NCBI RefSeq assembly: GCF_025486335.1
Contig: NZ_JAOOPZ010000004.1
Span: forward strand, 1 to 64,000
Direction of reading: 5' to 3'
DNA: 64,000 nucleotides
From: Mycoplasma zalophi
GTDB taxonomy: Bacteria > Bacillota_I > Bacilli_A > Mycoplasmatales > Metamycoplasmataceae
A program made the translations under genes and the position numbers. This document shows, in pieces, positions 45,227 through 57,020 of the stretch (the first letter of the stretch is position 1; each line of letters starts with the position of its first letter). The notes under the pieces are model-generated. The model had not been told where the DNA came from. It searched no databases and saw only the letters and a list, made by a program, of their open reading frames with translations.

Positions 45227-45259
45227 TTTATTGAATTTGTATTACTTGTTATTTTCTTT

Positions 45260-45279
45260 TATACCTTATAAGGTATAAT
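45260..45279. promoter_or_regulatory. gdpP promoter with overlapping palindrome
   Basis: A perfect 18-bp inverted repeat TATACCTTATAAGGTATA (45260-45277) overlaps the -10 box TATAAT (45274-45279), which lies 6 nt before the ATG. It could be a repressor site, or as RNA a weak hairpin ending the engB message. Confidence 0.5.
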
Positions 45280-45285
45280 TTAAAT

Positions 45286-47271
45286 ATGAAAAATAAAATA
45301 AAATTGCGTTTTAAATATATTTATTTATGAATAACAACAATAATACTTCTTGTTGTTTCTTTTATTTTAATTTTTGCAATTAGTAACATCTTTAAAAATT
45401 TTCCATTACTAGGAATTATTAGTTTAAGTATTTTGGTTGCTTTTTCTTTTATCGCAATGATAATTCTTGGTTTTTTAACATATCAAAATTATAAAAATAA
45501 TGTAATTGTTAAAAGTACTTTAAATCAATATATAGAACAAGAAATAGCAAAAGAAGGTGTTGGAATTTTTGTGTTTAATGAGAGATTAAAAATTATTTGG
45601 GTTTCTCATTTTATAAAAGAGAGATTTGGAAATAAAATCATAGGTAAAAATTTAGATACTGTTTTTAATATTGAAACTCTGTCTAAGAAAAATTTTAAAA
45701 CAACAACGAAATACAATGATTTTTTCTATGAAATTAATTTTTTACCAGAAAAAAATATTTTAATGATTCGTGACGTTACATCATTGCAGAATATAACAAC
45801 ACTGTATGAATCGGAAAAAACTGTTTTTGGGGAAATTGATATTGACTCAATGGATTTATATCAATCAATATATTCTGAAGAAGAGATATTTAAAATTTAT
45901 AATTCTGTTGTAAAAGTGTTGGATGATCTATCAAAAACATATGATTTCGTTTATAGGCGTTTTATAAATAACAGATTCTTTTTAATAACAACAAAACAAA
46001 CGTTACAAAATTTCATTGCTAATAATTTTAAGTTTTTTACAGCAATAAATTCAGAAGATATCAACGGTAAAACGTTTAGGATTCCGCTTTCTGTGGGATT
46101 TGCATCTGGTATGGAAAAATTAGATGAATTAACAGAAACAACAAAAGATGCTCTTTCTCAATCTCAGTCTAGAGGTGGTGATCAAGTTACCGTTATTTTA
46201 AAAAATCAAAAACCGTTGTATTTTGGATCAAAATCAGAAATTGCTTTGAATAGTTCAAGAACAAAAATTTCTTTTATTGCAAAAGCACTTAAAGAAAAAT
46301 TTAATTCTCATGATATTAGTAAAGTAATAATTTATGGGCATAAAGAAGCTGATTTAGATGCATTAGGTTCTGCTTATGCATTGGCTACAATAGTCAGAGC
46401 AAAAAACAAAAAAGCATATATTCAAAACATAACTTTTGATGCAACGTGTAAAAAACAAAAAGATAAATATTTAAAAAATGACAATAGTTTATTTATAAGT
46501 CCAAAACAAGCAACAAAATTAAATGATGACTCAACAATGGTTATTATTGTTGATACTGCCGACATCAACAGAATAGAAAATCCTAATGCATTTAAAAATA
46601 TAAACCCAGAAAATGTTTTTGTTTTAGATCACCATAGAATTTCTAAATTGCCAGAATTTGTTTTAAAACAAAATTTATATGTTGACACAACAGCATCTAG
46701 TGCATCAGAAATAGTTACGGAAATATTGGTATTTAGTCAAAACAGTCAATATATTACCCTTCAATCAGCACAAATGTTATTAGATGGTATTTATATGGAT
46801 ACAAATAGATTTCAAAAAACGTCTTCTTCAAAAACTTTTAATGCTGTAAGTTTGTTAGAAGAATGAGGAGCAAGCAGTTCTACAAGTATAGAAACATTAA
46901 AAATGACTAAAGAAGTTTATCAAACTGTGTCAAAAATCTTAGAAAATCTTCAAGAAGTTAAGCAAGATTATTTTATTGCAGCATATGACAAGGAAGTAGA
47001 TAGTGACATAATTGCAATAGCAGCAGAAGAAATTTTAAGAATACAAGGGAGAAAAGCAGCATTTGTTATAGCAAAAATTCCAGGATCTAATAAATACAAA
47101 ATGTCTGCAAGGGGGATAAATACTAATGTTCAAATAATTGCTGAAGCTATGAATGGTGGTGGGCATTTTGGAGCAGCGGCATCAGTTTCAGATACCGAAT
47201 CATTAGAGGTATTTGTTGATAATCTTATTCAAGCGATTGTGAGTATAAAAGATGAAAGTAATATTAATTAA
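45286..47271 (+). CDS. gdpP: c-di-AMP phosphodiesterase (GdpP/DHH-DHHA1)
   Basis: 661 aa, matching GdpP. Two N-terminal helices (about 11-31 and 38-61), a PAS-like region, a degenerate GGDEF region, then the DHH module with YGHKEADLDALGSAYA, VDTAD and LDHHRISKLPEF metal-binding blocks, and DHHA1 ending NGGGHFGAAASV. Membrane-bound enzyme that degrades c-di-AMP to pApA. The -10 box 6 nt upstream suggests a leaderless message. It overlaps rplI by 20 nt. Confidence 0.93.
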
Positions 47272-47707
47272 AGATTTTAAAAAAAATAAAAAAAATGAAA
47301 TTATAGAAGTAAATGATGGGTTTGCAAAAAATTATTTAATCAGAAATGGTATTGCACAACCTATTAATTCTTCAACCCTAGCTAATAGACAAAAAATTCT
47401 TGATTCATTAGCAGAAAATGAAGCACAAAGAATTGCCGAAGCAGAAGCTTTGAAAGTTGAAATAGAAAAAATTGAATTAAATTTTGAACTTAAAGTTCAC
47501 ACTGAAAAAAATGGAATTAACATTGTTCATGGTTCAATAACATCAAAAGCTATTACAAAAGAATTATTAACAAAGCACAATATAAAATTACCTAATCATT
47601 CACTTGATAAGGTATCAATTACTACATTAGGAATTCATGGTGTACCTGTTATTTTACATCCTAATGTAAAAGCATTTTTAAAGGTAAGAATACATGAATC
47701 TAAATAA
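47252..47707 (+). CDS. rplI: 50S ribosomal protein L9
   Basis: 151 aa. MKVILIKDFKKNKKNEIIEV followed by DGFAKNYLIRNGIA are the N-terminal L9 signature; connector helix and C-terminal lobe follow. It starts inside gdpP (20-nt overlap), so translation is coupled. The gdpP-rplI-dnaB order is the same as in many Firmicutes. Confidence 0.96.
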   Translation: MKVILIKDFKKNKKNEIIEVNDGFAKNYLIRNGIAQPINSSTLANRQKILDSLAENEAQRIAEAEALKVEIEKIELNFELKVHTEKNGINIVHGSITSKAITKELLTKHNIKLPNHSLDKVSITTLGIHGVPVILHPNVKAFLKVRIHESK

Positions 47708-47724
47708 ATATGGAGAAATAGGCA

Positions 47725-49122
47725 ATGGAAAAATTTTTAAGTCAAGATGATAAACAAAACATTTTAGACAATGAAATCCCACTTATGGGACTTTTAATTA
47801 CAAATTCTAAAATTTATAAAGAAGTTGCCGATTCCTTAACAGAAAATTTATTTTACTATAAGGCAAATAAAATGCTTTATCAGTCAATTGTAAATTTATC
47901 TGAAGAATATCCAAATTATGATTTTAAAAATCTTTATAACTATTTGATAACAAATAACATATTAGATCAAAATTTAGGAATTGATAATTACAAAAAAAAT
48001 GATTATTTAGATTTTTTAGTAGAAAACGTAGGATACAAAGAAAAAGCACAAGATTATATAAATGTTTTAATACCTTATTCAAAAAAAATACAACTTAATT
48101 TATTAATTGAAAAATCAATTGATAGACTTATAAAGAAAGAAAATATTGATAATATTATTAATAATCTACAAATTGATTTAATTAACATGGATATTTCATC
48201 ATCTAAATCTCACTATGAGACAATTGATAATGTTCTTAAAGAAAATAAATCACTTTTATTAAAAAGAAGTAAAAATGAATTAAGTACAGGATTAAAATTT
48301 GGATTTAAAAAATTAGATGATTTAACCTTGGGATTTAATCCTGGCGATTTAGTTATTTTAGCTGCTAGGCCTTCAATGGGAAAAACAGCTTTTGCTTTAA
48401 ATATTGCTGCAAATGTTGCAAAACAAAAGAAAAGCGTATTATTTTTTAGTTTAGAAATGACAAATGTTCAATTAGTTGAAAGAATTATAGGATTTGAAAG
48501 TTATACACCCCTAAGCGATCTAAAAAAAGGAAATATAGATGAAGAACAATGGTATGCCTTAGAAGAAACTTTTGAAAAAATGAAACAATGACCACTATTT
48601 TTAAATGATCAAAGTTCTTTAAACATCAATGAATTAGTTTCAGTTTGCAGGAGATTTAAACAAACAAAAACTATTGATTTATTAATTGTAGATTATCTTC
48701 AATTAATAAATGATACAAAAAATTCGGGTGATAATAGACAACTTGAGGTTTCAAAAATATCAAGGAGTTTAAAACAATTGGCAAAAGAATTAGAATGTCC
48801 TGTTATTGCTTTAAGTCAGTTATCAAGAAAAGTAGAAAGTCGTGAAGATAAACAACCTATACTTTCTGATCTACGTGAAAGTGGAACAATAGAACAAGAC
48901 GCAGATAGTGTAATTTTTCTATATAGACCTGAGTATTATAAAAGAAAATCAGCTGAAGATAACTCCTATTCTGATGAAAATAATCCCAAAGACTTTGATG
49001 ATTTATATGGAGGAATTTCTAGTACAAATGTTATAGTTGCTAAAAATAGAAATGGTGCTATTGGAACGATTAAATTAGGTTTCATGAGTAATTTAAATAA
49101 GTTTATTGATGATGAAAGATAA
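47725..49122 (+). CDS. dnaB: Replicative DNA helicase
   Basis: 465 aa. N-terminal DnaG-interaction domain, then RecA-like helicase: LAARPSMGKTAFALN (Walker A), FSLEMTNVQLVER, LLIVDYLQLI (Walker B), ALSQLSRKVESRED, and SGTIEQDADSVIFLYR. The hexamer unwinds the fork. ATATGGAGAAATAGGC upstream gives a GGAG ribosome-binding site. Confidence 0.97.
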
Positions 49123-49151
49123 GATAGAAATAATAAAAAGGAGATAAATTA

Positions 49152-50252
49152 ATGAAAAATAAGATAAACCAGCAAGAATGAAATAAAGTTTATAATCCAC
49201 ATAACATTAATTTTTTAAATATTTGAGCCAAATTACCCAAAAAATTACTTCTTATTTTTATTAGCGCTATTTTATTTAATATTGGAGTTGCTACTTTTTT
49301 ATCAAAAGCAGCTGTTGTTGCAACAGGAACAAGTTCTCTTACTCAAATAATTACATTTACACTGGATTGAGATAAATATTTTGGATACTTTTATGTTTTG
49401 ATTAATTTGCCGATCATTTTTGTATTTTGAAGAAAAAATCCTCGATTATTTATGGTTTTAACTTGTTATTGGCTATTTTTTCAAGTGGTTAGTCAATTAA
49501 TATTGGGACAAATTAAATTTATTGATAAATTTTTAACAGAAACAATTACTTTATATAGTCCTAATGGTCATAAGTATTGAAATGCTTTTAATCTTGAATC
49601 TTCAAGTGAAGGATTTTATGATGGACAAACTTGACCTATTATTGTGTATTGTATAATAGGTGGGGTTTTAGATGGTATAGCAGCAGCTATAGCATGACGA
49701 GCTGGTGGCTGTGTGGCTGGTAGCAATGTTATTGTTTATTATGTTTCTAGGGTCAAAAAAATGTCCATTGGTAAAATTGCATTTATAGTTGCTATGTCAT
49801 TTGCTGCCTTTAGTATTTTAGTTTTAGGTAGTTTAGAGGTATATGATTTAATACCTTCAAGACCTTGAAAAGCAACTTGAGATGCTGAAAAAAATCCTTT
49901 AACACGTTTAATAGTTAGAATTATTTGTACAGTTATTTATATTGGAGTATATTCTTTTGTAATTGATTTAATGTATCCAAAATATAAAAAAGTCAAAATT
50001 GAAATATATTCTAATAAAATTGAAAAAATTACAGAACATTTAAAATTAATTAAATATAACCATTCACACAATATATATTATGGAGTTAGTGGTTATAGTC
50101 ACAAAGATTTTGGAAGAATCGAAACTATAACATTATTTTTAGAAAAAGATTGAGTAATTGGTCAAATAAAACACATTGATGCAAATGCATGAATTAGTAT
50201 ATTACCAATTCATGAAGTAGTTGGTGAATTCGATACTTCATATATTGATTAA
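49152..50252 (+). CDS. YitT family membrane protein (copy 1)
   Basis: 366 aa. About five hydrophobic helices with FNIGVATFLSKAAVVATGTSS, the conserved VLDGIAAAIAWRAGGCVAGS and VYYVSRVKKMSIGK, then a soluble C-terminal DUF2179-like domain (YPKYKKVKIEIYSNKIEKI). A polar loop splits the helical part. AAGGAGATAA before the ATG. First of two tandem paralogues. Function unknown for the family. Confidence 0.88.
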
Positions 50253-50299
50253 AAAAATTATTTTTTGATATAATAAATAAGCAAAATTTAAGGCATAAC

Positions 50300-51592
50300 A
50301 TGAAAAATATTTTTAAAGAAAAAGATGTTGAAACAACAACAGATGATATTGATCCATTTCATATAAATAGTCACAATTTAACTATTTTAAACACTTGAAA
50401 AAAATTCCCTAAAAAATTACTTTGAATGTTCATAAGTGCTTTTTTATTTAATTTAGGAATTGCTACTTTCTTAGCAAAAGCAGGAACAGTTGCTAGTGGT
50501 ACAAGTGCACTTATTCAAGTAATAACTTATACATTTGAATCTCTTAGACAATATTTTGCAATTTTTTATTTATTAATTAACCTTCCTTTTATTATTATTT
50601 TTTGAAAGAAAAATTCAAGGTTATTTATGATTTTAACTCTTTATTGATTACTATTTCAAATAGTAAGTGAATTCTTTTTTTATGGTTTTGACCCTAATAA
50701 ACCATATGTAATTAGAGATTGATTGCAACATGATTTTAGTATTTATTACACATCATATGATTTAGATGGCACAAAAATTTCTTGATCTGTATATCCAAGT
50801 GGAAATTTTTCTGGATCAAGTTTAGTAAATGAATTAGGTCAACCAATTGGATCTGATATAGTTGGTCAATGACAAAATTGAACATTGCAAAAAGATGTTA
50901 TCAACGAATCAACTCAACAAGTTGTTTTAAAAGCTGGTGCTCATGGCTGAACATATTTTAGAAATTTAAATCCACATTTAAATATGAATGTTGAAACATG
51001 ACCAGTAATAATTTACACATTGGGTGGTAGTGTATTGGGTGGTTTAGCAGCAGCTATAGCTTGAAAACACTCAGGATCAACAGCAGGAAGTGATATATTT
51101 ATTTATTACATTTCAAGAGTTAAAAAAATGTCAGTAGGAAAAGTCAGTTTTAGAATAGCTTGCTGTTTTGCTGCATTTAGTATTATTGTGATAGGTATTT
51201 TAGAATATACAGGTAGTGTTTTAGATCATCCATGGGATAGTAGTGTTTACCTGGTAAGGTGTATTTCAACAGTATTTTATATTGGTTTTTATAACTTAAT
51301 AATTAACTTTATTTACCCAAAATATAAAAAAGTCAAAATTGAAATTTATAGTTCAAAAATTAATGATATATGTGTTCATTTTAAAGATATAAATTATTGA
51401 CATGCATATAGTATAATAAAACAAACTTCAGGATTTACCCAACAGGAAAATTCTAGAATAGAAACAATTGCTTTATTTTTAGAACAAAATGAAATACTTC
51501 GTGAAATTCATAAAGTAGATCCTAAAGCATGAATAAATGTCATACCAGTTTTAAATGTAAAAGGAAAATTTAATACTCAAAAAGTTGAATAA
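50300..51592 (+). CDS. YitT family membrane protein (copy 2)
   Basis: 430 aa. The same blocks as copy 1 (FNLGIATFLAKAGTVASGTS, GGLAAAIAWKHSGSTAGSD, YISRVKKMSVGK, YPKYKKVKIEIYSSKI) but a longer central polar loop (about 60 residues more: DLDGTKISWSVYPSGNFSGS region). 47 nt after copy 1. The shared YPKYKKVKIEIYS stretch is nearly identical in DNA, so the pair probably arose by tandem duplication. Confidence 0.88.
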
Positions 51593-51621
51593 AAAACAAG
51601 CTTTAAATAGCTTGTTTTTTA
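51591..51621. terminator. Bidirectional terminator
   Basis: AAAAAACAAGCT-ttaaat-AGCTTGTTTTTT between YitT copy 2 and rpiB; it overlaps both stop codons. Confidence 0.85.
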
Positions 51622-52086
51622 TTCGCTAGATCCTTCTTCTGTTAGTGTTTCTATTCTTTGAATATGTCTTCCGCCCTCAAAATCTGTTGAATCCCATGTT
51701 TTAAACATTTCAAAAGCATTTTCAAGTGAAACTTGTCTTCCACCAAATGCTAAAACATTAGCGTCGTTATGAAGTTTTGCTAATTTAGCATCTTCTAAGC
51801 TAGATACTCTGGCTGCTCTTATAAAACTAAAACGATTCAGTGCATAACTTATTCCTAGTCCTGTTCCACAAATACCAATTCCTTTGGCTTCGGGGTGTTT
51901 TTTTAAGTAATGCGCTAGTTTAAATCCATATTCAGCATAGCTCACGCTAGTAGAACCTGATTCAGGACCAAGATCAACTATTTGATAACCTTCAGATATT
52001 AATTTTTTAGATAATTTATCTTTAAGTTCAAAACCAGCGTGGTCACTAGCAAATGCTATTATTTGATTATTTTTCTTTGTTTCCAT
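51619..52086 (-). CDS. rpiB: Ribose-5-phosphate isomerase B
   Basis: 155 aa. ASDHAGFELKDKL, VDLGPESGSTSVSYAEYG and GIGICGTGLGISYALNR are the LacAB/RpiB family blocks (phosphate-binding loop and active-site Cys). Interconverts ribose-5-P and ribulose-5-P. TAAAAT sits 6 nt before the ATG, leaderless type. Confidence 0.92.
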   Translation of the reverse strand: METKKNNQIIAFASDHAGFELKDKLSKKLISEGYQIVDLGPESGSTSVSYAEYGFKLAHYLKKHPEAKGIGICGTGLGISYALNRFSFIRAARVSSLEDAKLAKLHNDANVLAFGGRQVSLENAFEMFKTWDSTDFEGGRHIQRIETLTEEGSSE

Positions 52087-52113
52087 ACATAAATTTTACA
52101 ATATATTTTGAAA

Positions 52114-52581
52114 TTATGAACGTAATATTTTTTGAGTGTCTACATCAATTATTAAAGAAGGTTTTTGTGACATTTTACCAAATTTATAAAAATTTGTTAC
52201 TTCTGGGAATAATATTTTAGCTTCATTAATATTTTTTGCAACTGGAAAACCACTTTTATTGCAACTTGTTACGTAGCAAGGTCCATTTTGTTCTAAAAAC
52301 TCAAGAAGTTTATCTTGATTTGGCATTCTAAAACCAATACCATTTATTATTAAAGTTACAGCTCCAGGTCAGTATTTTTGAATATAATCTAAAGCATTTT
52401 GATTTAAATTTGTAATTTGTTCAACTTGTTTAATTGATGAAACCAAAATGATTATTTTTTTATCTAAATTTCTTTGTTTGAGTTCATATAAAAGATTAAT
52501 ATTATTGTCTTTTACTTTTACTCCAATACCCATAACTGTATCTGTTGTACAAATAAATACATCTTTAAATTTATTATTCAT
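52114..52581 (-). CDS. TsaC/Sua5-like threonylcarbamoyl-AMP synthase
   Basis: 155 aa, short for the family. TTDTVMGIGVKVKD matches the YrdC-fold TDTVYGLG loop; then LKQRNLDKKIIILV, WPGAVTLIING and GPCYVTSCNKSGFPVAKN (usual TSANxSG; here TSCNKSG). It makes the L-threonylcarbamoyl-AMP used for the t6A modification of tRNA. TATAAT lies 8 nt before the ATG. Divergent from mutM; both genes have leaderless-type starts. Confidence 0.85.
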
Positions 52582-52589
52582 ATTATAAA

Positions 52590-52624
52590 ATTATAGTATT
52601 TAAAAGCTAATAATAGTTTAAAAT
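52590..52624. promoter_or_regulatory. Divergent leaderless promoters of tsaC-like and mutM
   Basis: Minus strand: TATAAT at 52595-52590, 8 nt before the tsaC-like ATG. Plus strand: TAAAAT at 52619-52624, 7 nt before the mutM ATG. The 50-nt gap has no ribosome-binding site for either gene. Confidence 0.55.
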
Positions 52625-52631
52625 ATTATAT

Positions 52632-53456
52632 ATGCCAGAATTACCAGAAGCAAAAGTTGTAACAAAAGCTTTAAAATCAAGAATTTTAAACAAAACCATT
52701 GATAAAGTTGAAGTTTTACAACCCAAATTAATAAAAGAAGCAACAGTTGATGAATTTAGCAGTTTTGTTAAAAATGAAACTATTTTAGATGTTTTTAACA
52801 TTGCAAAACATATTATTATTCAATTATCTAATAACAAAATTTTAGTTACACATTTAAGAATGGAGGGGAAATATCATTTTTTTGAAACTAAAACTAAAAA
52901 ACACAAACATACCAGATTAGTTTATTATTTTAATGATAATTCACAACTTCAATATTTAGATTCAAGAATGTTTGGAACTGTTCATTTACGAACAAATGAA
53001 AACTATTTGGAAGCAAAACCATTAAATAAATTAGCTCCAACACCTGATAAAGTTAATTTAGATAAATTATATTCAAAAACTTCTAAATCAAGTGTCGCAA
53101 TAAAAACTTTAATATTGAATCAAGAACTAGTTTCAGGAATTGGAAATATTTATGCAGATGAAACACTATTTGCTTCAAAAGTCTTTCCTGCAAAGCCCTC
53201 ATTAAACATTTCTAAATCAAAATTAAAAGAAATTTTACAAAACGCAACTTTAATAATGGATAAAAGTTTTGAATTAGGTGGTTCTACTATAAATAGTTAT
53301 GAGTCTTTAAATAAACAAGAAGGACAGTTTCAAAACTTTCTTAAAGTACATACAAGAGTAAATAAACCATGTTTAAACTGTAATACAATCATAAAGAAAA
53401 TAAAAGTTAATGGTCGTGGAACATATTATTGTCCAAGTTGTCAAAAAGAAAGTTAA
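52632..53456 (+). CDS. mutM: Formamidopyrimidine-DNA glycosylase
   Basis: 274 aa. PELPEAKVV at the N-terminus provides the catalytic Pro2/Glu3 (usual PELPEVETV). LVSGIGNIYADETLFASKVFP gives the DNA-binding helix motif, and the C-terminal zinc finger is CLNCNTIIKKIKVNGRGTYY then CPSC. Removes oxidised purines such as 8-oxoguanine. The Smr gene follows in the same unit (10-nt gap, AAGGAG). Confidence 0.95.
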   Translation: MPELPEAKVVTKALKSRILNKTIDKVEVLQPKLIKEATVDEFSSFVKNETILDVFNIAKHIIIQLSNNKILVTHLRMEGKYHFFETKTKKHKHTRLVYYFNDNSQLQYLDSRMFGTVHLRTNENYLEAKPLNKLAPTPDKVNLDKLYSKTSKSSVAIKTLILNQELVSGIGNIYADETLFASKVFPAKPSLNISKSKLKEILQNATLIMDKSFELGGSTINSYESLNKQEGQFQNFLKVHTRVNKPCLNCNTIIKKIKVNGRGTYYCPSCQKES

Positions 53457-53465
53457 GGAGTAAGT

Positions 53466-53699
53466 ATGAGAGTGATAGATTTACATGGATATACTGTACA
53501 AAAAGCAACTGCATCAGTTTTAAACGCTCTTTTTGAATTTGATAATAATGATTATGAACATAGTTTAGAAATAATCACAGGTAATGGCACTGGAAGTTTA
53601 AAATTACTAGTTGCTGATATATTAGATAAAGAAGGATATTATTGGAGATATAATAATTTACAACAATCATCAATTATTGTTTTGAAAAATAAGTTTTAA
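53466..53699 (+). CDS. Smr domain protein
   Basis: 77 aa, essentially one Smr fold. VIDLHGYTVQKA carries the DLHG motif and IITGNGTGSLK the HGxGxG-type loop (here TGNGTG). Stand-alone Smr domains can be nicking or RNA endonucleases linked to repair or ribosome rescue. AAGGAGTAAGT before the ATG; co-transcribed with mutM. Confidence 0.85.
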   Translation: MRVIDLHGYTVQKATASVLNALFEFDNNDYEHSLEIITGNGTGSLKLLVADILDKEGYYWRYNNLQQSSIIVLKNKF

Positions 53700-53726
53700 A
53701 AAAATCAGGGATTGCCTGATTTTTTT
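53699..53726. terminator. Bidirectional terminator
   Basis: AAAAATCAGG-gattg-CCTGATTTTT between the Smr gene and potD. Confidence 0.85.
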
Positions 53727-55347
53727 AACTCTTAATACTTTTGTAATTATACGCACTAATTGCTGTTCTTAGTTGCGTATCAATTATTTGATAAATATAT
53801 ACATTATAATCTTCTGATTGATCTGGTTGATCATATAATTGTATTGCTACTTCATCTGTGCCAAAGTATCATTTTTTAATAAAATTATATGTAGCTTTTA
53901 GTGTTGGTGTATAATTTACATAATCAAAATTGATAATTTCTGTGTATTCAACTTCTCCAAAAGCGTTTGCAAATTGATCTGCTCAAGCATCTTCATCTTC
54001 TAAATGGAGATCTCAAATTTTTTGAATAATATTTTTGTCTAGATTTTCATCAATTCTGTTTTGATTTAAAATATCATAAATTTTTTTAGCAATAGAATTT
54101 TCTTCTAATTTTGTTTTTGATTCATTTACTAATGATTTTAAAGTTTCTAAATATGATAATTCATATTGTTGTTCAATTTTTTCAACTGGTTCATTTGCGT
54201 CAAGTTTATTATAAAGTTTATTTTTAAGTTCTAAAATAAAATCATTTGATTGTTGTGCAGTTAAAGATTTTGCTTGAATTCATACATCAACTAATAAGTA
54301 ATTGTTTTTTGGACGAATAAATCTAATATCTCCATCATCAGCATCACTAAAATTATCACTTGAATAATAAGCATCAATTGCATCACCATTATATAAAATA
54401 GCTGCATCTGCCTTATTTAATTTTGGTTCTATTAAAGTGTTTAAAAGTTCTAAACCATCACCAATTAAAAAGTTGTGTTTTGTATCGCGAATGTCAAATG
54501 TTGTAGTATCTTTTATAAATTTATTAAATCCATCAATTGCTTCAGTATAATTCATGAAATTAAATTGTTTTAATTCTTTTGTTTTTTTGTCAATTCAAGA
54601 CCCAGGGTTTTTGTATTCTTCATAAAAAGCACCAATCATTAAATTATCATAATATGCATTATTTCAACCAAAATTTGTATATCCATGTTCTTTTAAAGTT
54701 TTCATTATTCCAAATCATGATTTGTCTTGAAACTCAATTCCATTTTCTTTTTCTTCTTCTGTTAATTTTATGTGTGGACGGAATTTATTGTTTATATTAT
54801 AAGCAATCACTTTATCTTGTGAATAATAGGGAACTACGTATTCTCAAAAATGATCTTCTTCTTTATCACCATCAACATCATATGTATTTTCTGTTAATAA
54901 TTTTTGAGGGTATTTAGTTTTTATTAAACTTAAAATATAATTATCGTAAACAATTAAATGATCAATAATTTCTTTACGAAATATATTTTCTAACCCATTT
55001 AAAACATTATTTTCAATATTGAATAATAATTTGAAATCAATTTTTTTGATTTTATCGTCAATAATTAACTGTGCAGCTTGGAAATCACTTCCCACTCCAG
55101 CTATTGCTTTTTCATTATTTAAAGCAGTTGTAAATTCATTTATGTCATTAAAAACTTTGTAATTATATTTTGATTTAAATTCTTTAATAATAGAAGGTTC
55201 TAAATATGAACCGTAATTATAAATACTTGGTTTGTATCCTGTATCCAATTTTATTGTTATAGCAAAAGCAACAGAAATAACTGAAATAAGACCTAAAATA
55301 ATTCCAGAAAATAAAGTTATTATTTTTTTAACTTTACTTTTTAACAT
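53725..55347 (-). CDS. potD: Polyamine ABC transporter substrate-binding protein
   Basis: 540 aa. N-terminal hydrophobic anchor without a Cys lipobox, then a periplasmic-binding-type fold: IYNYGSYLEPSIIKEFKSKY, NDINEFTTAL, AGVGSDFQAAQLI, VPYYSQDKVIAYN, LYNGDAIDAYYS. The start at 55347 (MLKSKVKK) replaces a longer TTG option; AGGAAAATTG precedes it. It overlaps potC by 14 nt at the end of potABCD. It is larger than the roughly 350-aa PotD of other bacteria because of a C-terminal extension. It binds spermidine or putrescine by family. Confidence 0.88.
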
Positions 55348-56191
55348 TTTCAATTTTCCTATTTCTATTTATAACTTTTTTAAATTTTTCTTGTGTTGCT
55401 TTTAAAAAGTGAGTTTTGGTTAAAATATAAAAAATATTTGCTGCTATAACTATTAAAAGTGAAATAGAACCAAGTGCTAAACTTCATGCTTGGAATTGTC
55501 CTTCATAAAGTTGAGTTCCTAGTGTTTCAGTGTTTGAAACTATTCTTGTAATAATAAAGTCATCAAAACTTAAAACCATACTGATTACAAAAACAAATCC
55601 TATACTACCTAACATGTAAATAAAATAAGTTTTAAATCAGGTTTTTATTTTTGAATATCCTAAATCTTCTGAAGCTTCAAAAATATTTTTTGAAAATTTA
55701 TCTGATTTAGGTAACATAATCATAATAGCATAAGGTAAAATAATTACCACATGAGAAACTATAACTCTAATAAATCCTTCATTTGTAGCTTTTAAAACTC
55801 CAAAAAATGAGGTTAAAACAATTGCTAGAGTAAGAGCGGTGACAACATCACTATTAATCATCGGTATATTTGATGATGATTGAACATATTGTCTTGAACG
55901 TTTATTTTTTTGTCTTCAAAGTCCAAAAACAGTTAATAAAGCTAATATTATGACAATAATTGAAGTAAATACTGCAATTAAAAATGAATTTATAAAAGCT
56001 GAAAAATGACTTTTTGAAAATAATTCAGTATAAGCTGCAAAGGTAAATTTATTTCATGTTGTTACACTGAAAATCCCTTTATCACTGGGTGAATTAAATG
56101 AGTAAATTGCTCCAAAAATCAAAGGAATGTAAAAAATTAAAATAATTATTCCTATATATGATTTTTTTATATAAGTAGTAATCTTATTCAT
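55334..56191 (-). CDS. potC: Polyamine ABC transporter permease PotC
   Basis: 285 aa, about six helices. The EAA-type loop EASEDLGYSKIKTWFKTYF contacts PotA. YSFNSPSDKGIF near the N-terminus and LSFDDFIITRIVS near the C-terminus are PotC features. It starts 8 nt inside potB, translationally coupled. Confidence 0.92.
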
Positions 56192-57020
56192 TGTTACTCC
56201 CTTTATAACGATATTTATTTAATAATACTGGTATTAAATAAATAATTCCATATATAGACATAAGTACCAATAAAGTAATTAAAACAAGAGTTGAAGCATT
56301 TGCTAAATCAAAAGGATTTGAAGCATTTGCAAAATTATTAATTAAATTACCAATTAATTGATTTTGTGAACCATTTGGTAATAATCTATCACTTAAAATA
56401 ATAGATGTAGCGGTTATTAAAAATACCAAACTAAATCCACCTAATATTGCTTTTAAGGTGTATGGAATAACTACTTTTAACATAGTTTTAATTTTTCCAT
56501 ACCCAAGATCCTGTGAAGCTTCTATTATATTAGAAGGCATATTTTTTAAGACTTGATAAAGTGGCATAATAACAAAAGGAATATATAAATAAATAATTCC
56601 TAATATTAAAAAAGCTTCATTATTTAGCGAATTTTCATCAAAAATTACTGAAAATAACCCTCTTATTGATAATGCTTTTGAAATTGTAAAAATTAATAAA
56701 GGACTCAAGATTAAACTTAATCCAATATTTTTAGTTACATTAGATTTTGATGTTGCAATTATATATGCATATGGAAACCCAATTAATACACACAAAAAAC
56801 CACCAACAAAACCAGTTCAAATACTTCTTCACATAATAATTCACGTAGTTTTTGAAGAAGCTATTTCTCAATTATTAAAAGAATTGTTTAAAGGAGTAAA
56901 AGCTTTAATAATTACTAATATTAATGGCAAAATTATAAATAAACCACTGAAAATAACATAAGGTAAAATCAAAGATAATCTTAAATTTAAACCTAGTTTA
57001 TTTTTGATTTTTTCTACCAT
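56184..57020 (-). CDS. potB: Polyamine ABC transporter permease PotB
   Basis: 278 aa, six helices. The EAA-type loop IIEASQDLGYGKIKTMLKVV contacts the ATPase; FSLVFLITATSIILSDRLL follows. The ATG overlaps the potA stop by one base (TAATG). Confidence 0.92.

Noticed and set aside
54579-54917. Plus-strand frame of 112 codons
   Set aside because: It is antisense to potD and has no independent support.
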